Assembly: GCF_012926615.1 (NCBI RefSeq)
Contig: NZ_JABBNU010000002.1
Span: 248,001-312,000 of the forward strand
Length of the DNA: 64,000 nucleotides
Origin: Marinigracilibium pacificum
GTDB lineage: Bacteria; Bacteroidota; Bacteroidia; Cytophagales; Cyclobacteriaceae
Reading direction: 5' to 3'
A program made the translations under genes and the position numbers. The notes under the pieces were generated by a model. It saw nothing but the letters and a program-made list of their open reading frames with translations, made no database searches and was not told the DNA's origin. Below, in pieces: positions 26,965-34,970 of this stretch. Numbering within the stretch: the first letter of the stretch is position 1; every line of letters begins with the position of its first letter.

Positions 26965-29658
26965 ATGAGTAATACCAACGCTCAATTTGGGCAAGAGCTT
27001 TTGTCGAAATTTCCGGATCAAATACAGTTTATGTATCCATGGAGGACATATCAGGAAAGGGTATTAAAAGATCTTGATGAACATATTAATGATGATCACC
27101 TACATATTGTAGCTCCTCCCGGATCTGGTAAAACTGTTTTGGGGCTGGAGGTAATGTTACGATTAAATAAGCCAACCCTGGTTTTGGCTCCAACAATTGC
27201 AATAAGAAATCAATGGATAACCAGATTTTGTGAATTATTTCTTCAAGAAGTTAAACAGCCTGATTGGATTACCACAGATATAAGAAATCCAAAATTAATG
27301 ACCGTTGTTACTTATCAGGGAATTCATTCTGTTCTAAGTAATTCAGAAGAAAAAAAATCAATAATTGAAAAATTGATTTCGGCAGGTGTTTCAACTTTTG
27401 TTGTAGATGAAGCTCATCATTTGAAAAATGAGTGGTGGAAATCAATTATGGAATTAAAGTCAGCATTAAACCCTGTTATTGTTGGTCTTACAGCCACACC
27501 TCCATATGATGTTTCTTATGCTGAATGGCAACGTTATCTTGAGTTGAATGGTCCGGTAGATGCTGAAATTTATGTTCCGGAATTGATAAAGGCCGGAGAT
27601 TTATGTCCTCATCAGGATTATGTTTATACAACAATACCAAAAGCTGAAGAAAGAGAGCGGATTGTTGGGATCAGAGAAAAAATAGATGAAGTCTTCTTAC
27701 AGCTTAAGCACGACCTGACTTTAATTAGTGCTATTGAAAATAGTGGATTCTGGCTAAATCCACAGGAACATTATGAATGGATATATTCGAATATTGAATT
27801 TTATTCGGCCAGCCTAATTTATTTATATGGAAACCATAAGGAGATACCTAAATCTCATTTTGAGGTAGTTGGAGCCAAAGAGTACGATATTCCTGTTTTA
27901 GATAAAGAATGGGTAGCCATTGTTATTGAAAATTACCTTTTCAAAAATGAAAAATTATTTATTGAATATAAAGATCACCAAAGCCACATCGAGAAGGTCT
28001 TACGAAGGTCTGGGGCTTTGGAACATAGCAGGGTTAGTTTTACTGAAAATAATGAAATAACAAAGTCTCTTTCTTCCAGTATCAGCAAACTTCAGGGAAT
28101 AAAGCAGATCACAGACCATGAACATAATAACTTAAAGGAAGATTTACGACAAGTTATTCTATGCGATTACATTAGGAATGAATTTTTGGCAGAAGAATCT
28201 GTAAATGAGAAACCGCTTAATAAAATTGGTGTTGTCCCTGTTTTTGAAATATTAAGGAGAGAACATGATAAGTCTAAAAAGCTTGGAGTTTTAACGGGGT
28301 CGTTGGTTATCATACCTGGATCTGCAGTCAATAAAATGCAAGTGCTTGCAAATCAGTATTCATTAGGTGAATTGCAGTTTAAAGAATTGCCTTATGATGA
28401 GAATTATCTTTCTGTAAATCTTACCGAAGTTGTAAAGCATAGAATAGTAACAATTGTAACTGAATTGTTTACCAGGGGAGAAATCAATATTTTAATTGGG
28501 ACAAAATCTCTTCTTGGTGAAGGTTGGGACGCGCCTGCAATTAATTCTTTGATTTTGGCAAGCTTTGTTGGCTCATTCGTCTTGTCCAACCAAATGAGAG
28601 GGAGAGCTATTCGAATTGATAAGAATAACCCTGATAAATCAAGTAATATATGGCATTTGGTGTGTATTGATCCGACTTCTAAATCCGGTGGAAGTGATGT
28701 GGAGTTAATGAAGCGTAGGTTTCGAAGCTTTGTGGGGGTTAATATCCAAGAAGAATCATCAATTGAGAATGGCTTTGACAGATTGGGTTTTCCTACTCAA
28801 ATAAATAATATACGATCAATTGAACAGTTTAATAATCAGACCTTAGAGAGAGCATCGCAAAGACGAAATTTACTTGTTAAATGGAAAAAGGGACTTGAAA
28901 ACGGAACCAGGATGGTTGAAGAGATCAAAAAGCCATTTCCGGATAACCGTAATTATAAGAAAGAGAAAAGTCTTTATTTTCGGAATTCTATGGGGAATTT
29001 TACCGGAGTATTAGGTTCATCCATTTTTGGATATTTGCATTTTTCTGTAAATGCGTTTGCCAGGACTCTAAGTAAATTCCCTAATTCTCAGGTGATGGTT
29101 TGGGGATTTACAGCAATAATAAGTATTGGTATTTTATTCTTTGGTGCCAAAACCGTTAACTCCTTTGTAACCTATCTAAGGTTTAAGAATATCGATAAGG
29201 ATCTAAAGAAAATTTGTGTTGTTTTGGTGAGAGCGTTAAGTAAAAAAGGGATCATCAAAACAGATCTGGATAACATAAAAATAGAAACATCAAAAGATAT
29301 GTTTGGAGGGGTTCATTGTCGTATAGAAGGTGGAACTACCTTTGAGTGTTCAACTTTTATTAATGCTGTTCAAGAAATTTTAAGTCTTGTTGATAACCCA
29401 CGTTACTTGCTGGTCAAAAAAGGAACCTACAAATGGCTGTTCGATTTTGTTGATTATATAAATGTACCGGAAGAACTGGGTAAGAAGAAAGAAGATGCTC
29501 TGCTGTTTTCAGAGTTGTGGGACCATTTTGTTGGTAAAACAAAGTTAGTGTTTACCAGAAATCCAAAAGGAAGAAAAGTATTGTTAAAAGCAAGAGTTGA
29601 CTCGATGTCTAAACGATTTGTAGATTCAGATATCGAACACGTTAATGTCTGGAAGTAA
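26965..29658 (+). CDS. SF2 DEAD/DEAH-type helicase with C-terminal transmembrane hairpin
   Basis: From ATG 26965 the protein has 897 residues; an ATG at 26923 would add 14. The helicase core is complete: APPGSGKT (Walker A, near residue 52), VDEAHH (Walker B, near 147), LTATPP (motif III), GEGWDAP and QMRGRAIR (motif VI, near 543). After the core comes a basic linker (KWKKGLENG..., FPDNRNYKKEK), then two hydrophobic helices near 679-698 and 711-729, then a 165-residue soluble C-terminal domain with no recognised fold. A membrane-tethered ATP-dependent nucleic-acid translocase is unusual. No methylase or nuclease lies beside it, so it is not an obvious restriction subunit. Confidence 0.85.
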   Translation: MSNTNAQFGQELLSKFPDQIQFMYPWRTYQERVLKDLDEHINDDHLHIVAPPGSGKTVLGLEVMLRLNKPTLVLAPTIAIRNQWITRFCELFLQEVKQPDWITTDIRNPKLMTVVTYQGIHSVLSNSEEKKSIIEKLISAGVSTFVVDEAHHLKNEWWKSIMELKSALNPVIVGLTATPPYDVSYAEWQRYLELNGPVDAEIYVPELIKAGDLCPHQDYVYTTIPKAEERERIVGIREKIDEVFLQLKHDLTLISAIENSGFWLNPQEHYEWIYSNIEFYSASLIYLYGNHKEIPKSHFEVVGAKEYDIPVLDKEWVAIVIENYLFKNEKLFIEYKDHQSHIEKVLRRSGALEHSRVSFTENNEITKSLSSSISKLQGIKQITDHEHNNLKEDLRQVILCDYIRNEFLAEESVNEKPLNKIGVVPVFEILRREHDKSKKLGVLTGSLVIIPGSAVNKMQVLANQYSLGELQFKELPYDENYLSVNLTEVVKHRIVTIVTELFTRGEINILIGTKSLLGEGWDAPAINSLILASFVGSFVLSNQMRGRAIRIDKNNPDKSSNIWHLVCIDPTSKSGGSDVELMKRRFRSFVGVNIQEESSIENGFDRLGFPTQINNIRSIEQFNNQTLERASQRRNLLVKWKKGLENGTRMVEEIKKPFPDNRNYKKEKSLYFRNSMGNFTGVLGSSIFGYLHFSVNAFARTLSKFPNSQVMVWGFTAIISIGILFFGAKTVNSFVTYLRFKNIDKDLKKICVVLVRALSKKGIIKTDLDNIKIETSKDMFGGVHCRIEGGTTFECSTFINAVQEILSLVDNPRYLLVKKGTYKWLFDFVDYINVPEELGKKKEDALLFSELWDHFVGKTKLVFTRNPKGRKVLLKARVDSMSKRFVDSDIEHVNVWK

Positions 29659-29667
29659 CTAGAAGAC

Positions 29668-29695
29668 TAAAGGCTGAGAATAAACTCAGCCTTTA
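29668..29695. terminator. bidirectional terminator between helicase and racemase genes
   Basis: Perfect 11-bp stem (29668-29678 with 29685-29695, core AAGGCTGAG), six-base loop. It lies between two convergent stop codons and has short A/T runs on both sides, so it can serve both strands. Confidence 0.7.
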
Positions 29696-29711
29696 TTGGT
29701 TAGCCAGGTAG

Positions 29712-30878
29712 TCACTTTACCACGGTCCGTGGTATAGCTGCCGGCAGTCTGCTCAGCATCTCATTATTGAGCAACTGAGTAGTGTTTGTAAAACTGGAAA
29801 CGTTAATTACATTATTCTTTTGTCGGCCAATTAACACCACCTCATCACCAACATTCACATCCGGAATATGAGTTATATCAACCATAAAGAGATTCATGTT
29901 TATTAATCCTACAATTGGAGCTTTTTTACCATTAATCAGCACTTGCCCTCTATTTGATAGTGCCCTTGGGTAACCGTTTGAATATCCCAATGGCATTACA
30001 GCAATCTTCATTTTATGAGTAGCCTGATAGGCAGTACCATAACCAATAAACTCTCCTTCTTTCACATTACGAATATCCATGATATCGGTTTTCCATGTGA
30101 AGATTCTTTTTAGTGCTGCATCAGACAATTTATTGACTTCTTGTAAGTGATGGTAATAAATATCCGGACTTGGCCAGAACCCGTATTGTGCTACACCTAC
30201 TCTAACCATATCATACACTGTGTCTTTCATTGCTAAAGCTGCGGCAGAACAAGCTATATGTCTTATTTCAGGTTCTATATTTTCTTTTTTACAAACCTGC
30301 AGGAATTCTTTATACCGCTTATGCTGTATGTCGAGTTTAAACTGATTTGAAAAACTCTCTGCCCCACCAAAATGTGTGCAAAGCCCATGAAATGTTAAAT
30401 GATCTTTATTTTTCTTCAGAAACTTAAGAGCTTTTGGGAATTCTTCTTTTTGCATTCCGGTTCTGTTGGCTCCCGTTTCTACTTCTATATGAATTTTGGC
30501 TTTTTTACCAACCTTTTTTGCAGCCTCAAGAGCTATAGGCAGCCGATCATAATTGTATACAAAAAATTCAATATTTTGATCTATTGCCCATGGGATATCT
30601 TCTTCATAAATGATACCCATTATCATGATATGACTATCTTCCCGACTTACACTGAGAACTTCTTCTGCTTCGAAAGATGATGCAACAGAAAAATGTCTGA
30701 CTCCACATTTCTCGGCCATCGGAACAAATGTTTCTATACCATGTCCATATGCATTGGCTTTTACTACAGAGGAGAAAATAACTCCATCCCCGATCTTTTT
30801 CTTTATAAAATTCAGGTTGTTTTTATATGCTGATTGTTTTAATTCTATTCTTGAAGAGTGTTTTACTTTTTTCACCAT
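29712..30878 (-). CDS. alanine-racemase family PLP enzyme (non-canonical)
   Basis: From ATG 30878 the protein has 388 residues. It has the fold-III racemase layout: PLP Lys40 in VVKANAYGHG, DMVRVGVAQYG (Arg contacting PLP), GYGTAYQA with the catalytic Tyr, and GYSNGYPR. Two usual Alr motifs differ: the carbamylated-Lys strand is IHIEVETGANRTG (Glu at the Lys position) and GR(V/I)CMDQ is replaced by GLINMNLF, losing the conserved Asp. It may therefore racemise a substrate other than alanine, or use a different active-site network. It overlaps the upstream 664-residue gene by 7 bases and is the last gene of a three-gene operon with an ATP-grasp ligase. An upstream Met at 30899 is possible. Confidence 0.85.
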   Translation of the reverse strand: MVKKVKHSSRIELKQSAYKNNLNFIKKKIGDGVIFSSVVKANAYGHGIETFVPMAEKCGVRHFSVASSFEAEEVLSVSREDSHIMIMGIIYEEDIPWAIDQNIEFFVYNYDRLPIALEAAKKVGKKAKIHIEVETGANRTGMQKEEFPKALKFLKKNKDHLTFHGLCTHFGGAESFSNQFKLDIQHKRYKEFLQVCKKENIEPEIRHIACSAAALAMKDTVYDMVRVGVAQYGFWPSPDIYYHHLQEVNKLSDAALKRIFTWKTDIMDIRNVKEGEFIGYGTAYQATHKMKIAVMPLGYSNGYPRALSNRGQVLINGKKAPIVGLINMNLFMVDITHIPDVNVGDEVVLIGRQKNNVINVSSFTNTTQLLNNEMLSRLPAAIPRTVVK

Positions 30879-32866
30879 TGTTTTTTTGTATCTAACCATT
30901 TGTAAGATCTTCCCCAGCTTTCTTGAGCTAGTTGCTTTACTTTTCTAACCTCAGCGGATGGAATTAACTCCATTTTACTATGTACTTCCAGACTGTTAAA
31001 GTGAAAGGCATATATTCGAGCGGCAAACTCATGTATTGGCAAGGAAGATTCTCCATGGACTTCACCATGACCATATACTGAAGGTTTTATTCCCTGTCCC
31101 CAGTCCTGTCTTCCTTCATTGTTAGGGTTTAGAAAATATGCTCGGGTAATTCCTTCGTGATCATCAGCAACACGTAGTAGTGAAACAGCATGAAAACCAA
31201 GCATTTCTCCTTTGGAAGAAGTGATGAAAATACCCACCGGATTGGGATAAATAAGCCTGTGTCCATCATTATATTTGGGGTGGCACATTGAATAAAATAC
31301 CCTGACAAATCCATCAAAATCAACTATGGCATCTGTTAAATAATCATAGGCAGATGCAAATCCAATTTGAATCCATTGACCATAAAGAGCAGGATTAACC
31401 CATTTATGTGGGTCTTCCCCTCGTCCAGAGGCACGGAGCATCATTTCATTGTAGATCTTATCAAGCATTGGTACAAGAGTCACTGATACGGCATCCAGAT
31501 TATGATCCAGGTTTTGAACCAACCCCTGGCCGGTAAGTGACGCTTTGATTTCCTGCCCTTCGAAACGAAACATCAGGTCATTATGTACTGCTGCAGTTTG
31601 GATCATGTTGATCAGTTTTGCAGGAGCGTGTTCACTCCACATACTGATTCCACGGGCACTTTGGCATGTTGGATTATTTCCCTGACCCACACCTAGCGGT
31701 TGTCCTAAAATTCTGAATAAGGCTCCAATAAGATATTGCCTTGCAGAAATGCCTTCATGGGGAGTACTTGTTGATTTCAAAATGCGTTCTTCAACTTTCG
31801 GGTGAATTTTTATCGTTGAAAGATTTGAAATTCCTGAACGTACCGCCTCTCGTGAAATGATTCCCTTTTCTAACATTTTTGCCAATCCGAAAACACACTG
31901 AGTGTTATATGGATGGACATTTTTCTTTATAATATCTGAAAGAAACTCATGATATTCGTTCCATTTTGCTTTTCCGACAGCATTTAACCCTAGGCAAAGA
32001 GGAATAATTTTATTATAACCTTTATCTATCAAATACAAAAGAAGCACAGCATGAAAGCGACTAACCAACCCGAATTCATTCATTGAAGAACCCATTTCGC
32101 TTGCCTCAGATGTCAGCTCCTCTTTAGAAAGTTCCTTGATTGAAATTAAATATTCATCGATGGATTTATTCTTGCTGAATTGAGTCGGAGCATAAATTGA
32201 TCGCTGAAATCTATAAAGCTTTTTATCCTCTGGCTTTTTAGGGTCGAGTTTTATCTTCTCATTAACGAGAGCAATAATTTTTCTTTGTTTTTCAGTAACA
32301 ACTGGCCTTTGCTCACATATTAGTGTGAGTTCTTCAGCAAGTTTTAATTTGATGCCATCAAAATGAATATGTTCGGCTATGAATTTGAAGAATGAATGAA
32401 CCTTCATCAGTTCATGATCACTCATAATGAGTCTTGTTTCTTCCAAGGGTTCATTAAAAACAAACTCAAGATTAGAAACCAGCACTTCCTGAATGTAATT
32501 TTCAGCTTCGGAACTGTTTATTGTAGAGTTATTAATTTTTTCCTGAGCAATAGCCAGTATTCGAAGTTCACTTAGGATCTCAATTGTGGAGTTTGGATGT
32601 CCGCTTTTAAGTGTGCCATTTACTAATCTGGCAACCAGTTTAGACGGATCAGACCACGGAGAGTCCTGGAATAATCCGGCCTCGGTCAGGTCCTCGATAG
32701 AGTCATAGATGAATTCAATGCCTTTCATCGAGTCGATCATCAAATCGATCTGCCCCATTAATTTATGCGCTTTTTCGGGTCTGGTAAGTATTGTTGCTTC
32801 ACTAAACTCCTCAAAAAGCTCTTTGAATTTTTGATTTTTATTTTTTGATATCAGCTGTTCGTCCAT
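30872..32866 (-). CDS. 664-residue protein with papain-like C-H-N motif, family unknown
   Basis: A soluble protein without signal peptide. Residues 1-370 are helical, with no recognised domain. The C-terminal part has a cysteine-peptidase-like pattern in the papain order: Cys401 in GQGNNPTCQSARGI, His559 in MLGFHAVSLLRVADDH and Asn580/Asn582 in YFLNPNNEG, with Gln395 a possible oxyanion residue. H-A-V-x-L followed by a beta turn and NPNN resembles the HAV...NSWG segment of C1/C39 enzymes. It could be a peptidase, transglutaminase-like acyltransferase or an inactive relative. It lies between the ATP-grasp gene (87-bp gap with a hairpin) and the racemase gene (7-base overlap), so all three form one operon. 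I do not recognise the family as a whole. Confidence 0.75.
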   Translation of the reverse strand: MDEQLISKNKNQKFKELFEEFSEATILTRPEKAHKLMGQIDLMIDSMKGIEFIYDSIEDLTEAGLFQDSPWSDPSKLVARLVNGTLKSGHPNSTIEILSELRILAIAQEKINNSTINSSEAENYIQEVLVSNLEFVFNEPLEETRLIMSDHELMKVHSFFKFIAEHIHFDGIKLKLAEELTLICEQRPVVTEKQRKIIALVNEKIKLDPKKPEDKKLYRFQRSIYAPTQFSKNKSIDEYLISIKELSKEELTSEASEMGSSMNEFGLVSRFHAVLLLYLIDKGYNKIIPLCLGLNAVGKAKWNEYHEFLSDIIKKNVHPYNTQCVFGLAKMLEKGIISREAVRSGISNLSTIKIHPKVEERILKSTSTPHEGISARQYLIGALFRILGQPLGVGQGNNPTCQSARGISMWSEHAPAKLINMIQTAAVHNDLMFRFEGQEIKASLTGQGLVQNLDHNLDAVSVTLVPMLDKIYNEMMLRASGRGEDPHKWVNPALYGQWIQIGFASAYDYLTDAIVDFDGFVRVFYSMCHPKYNDGHRLIYPNPVGIFITSSKGEMLGFHAVSLLRVADDHEGITRAYFLNPNNEGRQDWGQGIKPSVYGHGEVHGESSLPIHEFAARIYAFHFNSLEVHSKMELIPSAEVRKVKQLAQESWGRSYKWLDTKKQW

Positions 32867-32897
32867 TTATTCCTGCTTCACTTTTTTGAACAATAAA

Positions 32898-32920
32898 ACC
32901 TTTCAACTGATTTGAAAGGT
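32898..32920 (-). promoter_or_regulatory. hairpin between ATP-grasp and papain-like genes
   Basis: Perfect 9-bp stem ACCTTTCAA (32898-32906) with 32912-32920, five-base loop, followed on the minus strand by TTTTATTG. This is a weak intrinsic terminator or attenuator inside the operon, and could lower expression of the downstream genes relative to the ligase. Confidence 0.5.
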
Positions 32921-32953
32921 CCTATTGTAATTGATTTACTGATAAATATTCTA

Positions 32954-34174
32954 TTAATGATAGAAGTCTACATTTTCATAATGCAGAAGAAGCTCTGTCA
33001 TCCTATCAGGGTCTTCTCCTTTAAAATTGACGGTCCCAAAGTGATTTCCAAATCCATCTCTGTCACTAATTTTTTGAGTAGTTAATGGAGGTACCAGGTT
33101 ATGATCAAGGAAGTACGGTTCTTCTTTGAGCTCATCTGGGATTTCAAGTTTTGAGATTCTGTTTTTATGAGGATAGATCATTACGTTTCCGTAAAAATTC
33201 TTTGGTCTGGCATCTAGAGTAGGAAGTATTTTATTTAATTCTTCCTCGGTCAAATCCGGATCATGACATAGTACAAACGCAGCTAATGCATCAAATCCAT
33301 ATGCTTTCCCACAAAGTTCAAGAATGTGCCCTCCGGGGATTCGGCAAGCAACTTCACCAAAACACATTTCATCCTTTTCAGTCAAGAACCATTCAGGGTG
33401 AACCATACCATACTCTATTCCAAATAGATCGACCATTTTTTGCATTTCTTTCATGATCATATCGCGTTTGGTATTTAAGTAGTTACCTTCAGGAATAAAA
33501 TTTGAATACCCAAGTTTTACATACTCTGTGATATTCAGAAACCTGATTTTTCCACCATGCACAAACGCCTCACATGAGAACTCTCTCCCTGGAAGGTGAC
33601 TTTCTGCCAGACAAGGGAAATCATCATCCTCACATTTTTCATCAATGTCGCTCATCGAACGGAGTAATCTGTGCCCAACTGTTCCGGCACTGGCAAAAGG
33701 CTTGATGTGTACCCAACTGTCTTCCTCACCATCTATTTGGAGATTTGCTTCGTTAAGTCTTTTCATAAAGGCTTTTACACCTTCTTTATTATATACTTCT
33801 TCAAAAAGACCTACTCTTAAGCCTCCGATTAGTGCTTTTCTTTTCATCATTGCTTTATTTCTGAAAAGAAATGCGCGGTTGAGTACACGAGGATCGTCTC
33901 TGTAGATCGAGTTTAATGCACCAGCCCACTCAACAGTTTCTTCGAAGAGTGGTACGGCTACATCAGCGTTATATGGTTTTAATTTCTCTAATAAGTCAAG
34001 TGAGTTGGAAGAGTCACTCCATTCATTGAGTTGATATGGTACAAAAGGAATGTTGTTTTCCAGAGCATATTGCTCAAAGTCAGGAAAAGATACAACGACA
34101 AAAGGTTTGCCGATTTTTTGCATACTTTCAATAACGGGTAAACTCCAACCTAATAATGCGAAACATTTAGCCAT
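32954..34174 (-). CDS. ATP-grasp carboxylate-amine ligase family protein
   Basis: A 406-residue ATP-grasp enzyme. It has an N-terminal Rossmann-like domain (CFALLGWSLPVIESMQKIGK...VVSFP), a nucleotide-binding lid (WVHIKPFASAGTVGHRLLRS, split at KPFASAG), then CLAESHLPGREFSCEAFV and the Mg/ATP segment CFGEVACRIPGGHILELC with Glu and Arg in the positions typical of the fold. These enzymes activate a carboxylate as an acyl phosphate and join it to an amine or thiol, as in L-amino-acid ligases and carnosine synthase. The substrate is unknown. First gene of the operon with the papain-like and racemase genes, with a candidate promoter 37 bases upstream. Confidence 0.85.
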   Translation of the reverse strand: MAKCFALLGWSLPVIESMQKIGKPFVVVSFPDFEQYALENNIPFVPYQLNEWSDSSNSLDLLEKLKPYNADVAVPLFEETVEWAGALNSIYRDDPRVLNRAFLFRNKAMMKRKALIGGLRVGLFEEVYNKEGVKAFMKRLNEANLQIDGEEDSWVHIKPFASAGTVGHRLLRSMSDIDEKCEDDDFPCLAESHLPGREFSCEAFVHGGKIRFLNITEYVKLGYSNFIPEGNYLNTKRDMIMKEMQKMVDLFGIEYGMVHPEWFLTEKDEMCFGEVACRIPGGHILELCGKAYGFDALAAFVLCHDPDLTEEELNKILPTLDARPKNFYGNVMIYPHKNRISKLEIPDELKEEPYFLDHNLVPPLTTQKISDRDGFGNHFGTVNFKGEDPDRMTELLLHYENVDFYH

Positions 34175-34475
34175 GTCGTGATTTGATTGTTTGGTTTACC
34201 TTATTTATAACAAAAATATAGCTGAATTTCAATGTTTTACAGGTTTAATCGGTGATTCCTGCCAAATCGTCAGGGATGCGAAGAAGGATCTAAGATAAGG
34301 TTGTATTATTAGGGGATTATTGAAAGAGTTTTAAGTTTTTTTTATTAGGAATAAATTATCGATTTGACCAAATGTTGGATAAAAGAAATTACACTTTCCA
34401 ATATTGGTTTTAATTTTATTATGAAAGAGTTATTTTCGAAATTTGGATATTTATTATTGATTACAATTTTTTGAA
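34175..34475. other. 301-bp divergent control region
   Basis: No coding frame is seen. It separates the ATP-grasp operon (minus) from the GRDP-like gene (plus). It holds a TAnnTTTG match at 34211-34218 for the minus operon. The plus-strand side is AT-rich with no clear promoter match. Confidence 0.6.
34211..34218 (-). promoter_or_regulatory. candidate -7 promoter element of the ATP-grasp operon
   Basis: On the minus strand 34211-34218 reads TATTTTTG, an exact TAnnTTTG match. The start codon (34174) is 36 bases downstream, giving a leader of about 30 bases. No TTG at the -33 position is visible. Confidence 0.45.
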
Positions 34476-34970
34476 ATGGAATATATCAATGATCCATTAT
34501 ATCAAAGACTCAATAATTTTATAATCGATGATCCTGATGCTGAATTTAGTTTTACGGACAAGCTTTGCAGGGAAAATAATTGGGATTTTGAGTTTGGATA
34601 TAATGCGGTGGAGGAGTACAAGAAGTTCATCTATTTAATTTGTGTTACAGATGATGGATTGACACCATCTCAGCAAATTGACCAGGTTTGGCATTTACAC
34701 TTGTTATACACACGCTCATATTGGGAAGAGATGTGTGATGAAATAATAGGTAGAAAAATTCATCATGGACCGACAAAAGGTGGCGGTGAAGAAAAATCAA
34801 AATATGGCAATCTTTATGAAAGAACAATACAACGCTATATAGAGGTGTTTGGTAAAAAGCCAAATCAGGAATTTTGGCCGAGTAAAGAGCAAAGGTTCAA
34901 ATCAAATAAACAAAGATGGATAGATGTCTCAGAATATTGGGTCATCAAAAAAATAAGATTTTTTAAATGA
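34476..34970 (+). CDS. glycine-rich-domain-protein-like (GRDP-like) protein
   Basis: A 164-residue soluble protein with a block typical of the GRDP-like domain: LTPSQQIDQVWHLHLLYTRSYWEEMC (split at QQIDQVWH), where the VWHLH region is the conserved core, followed by KIHHGPTKGG and a helical C-terminus. In bacteria such proteins often neighbour proteins with Cys/Gly low-complexity tails. Here its stop overlaps the start of such a protein by 4 bases, so the two are translationally coupled and probably act together. Role unknown. Confidence 0.75.
   Translation: MEYINDPLYQRLNNFIIDDPDAEFSFTDKLCRENNWDFEFGYNAVEEYKKFIYLICVTDDGLTPSQQIDQVWHLHLLYTRSYWEEMCDEIIGRKIHHGPTKGGGEEKSKYGNLYERTIQRYIEVFGKKPNQEFWPSKEQRFKSNKQRWIDVSEYWVIKKIRFFK

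Noticed and set aside
26965-29658. Helicase as part of a type I or III restriction system
   Set aside because: No methyltransferase, specificity or nuclease gene lies next to it, and the flanking genes are Yip1-like and racemase.
29718-29734. 17-bp palindrome TACCACGG-T-CCGTGGTA near the racemase stop
   Set aside because: It lies inside coding sequence, has a one-base centre and no T-run; too short to assign a role.
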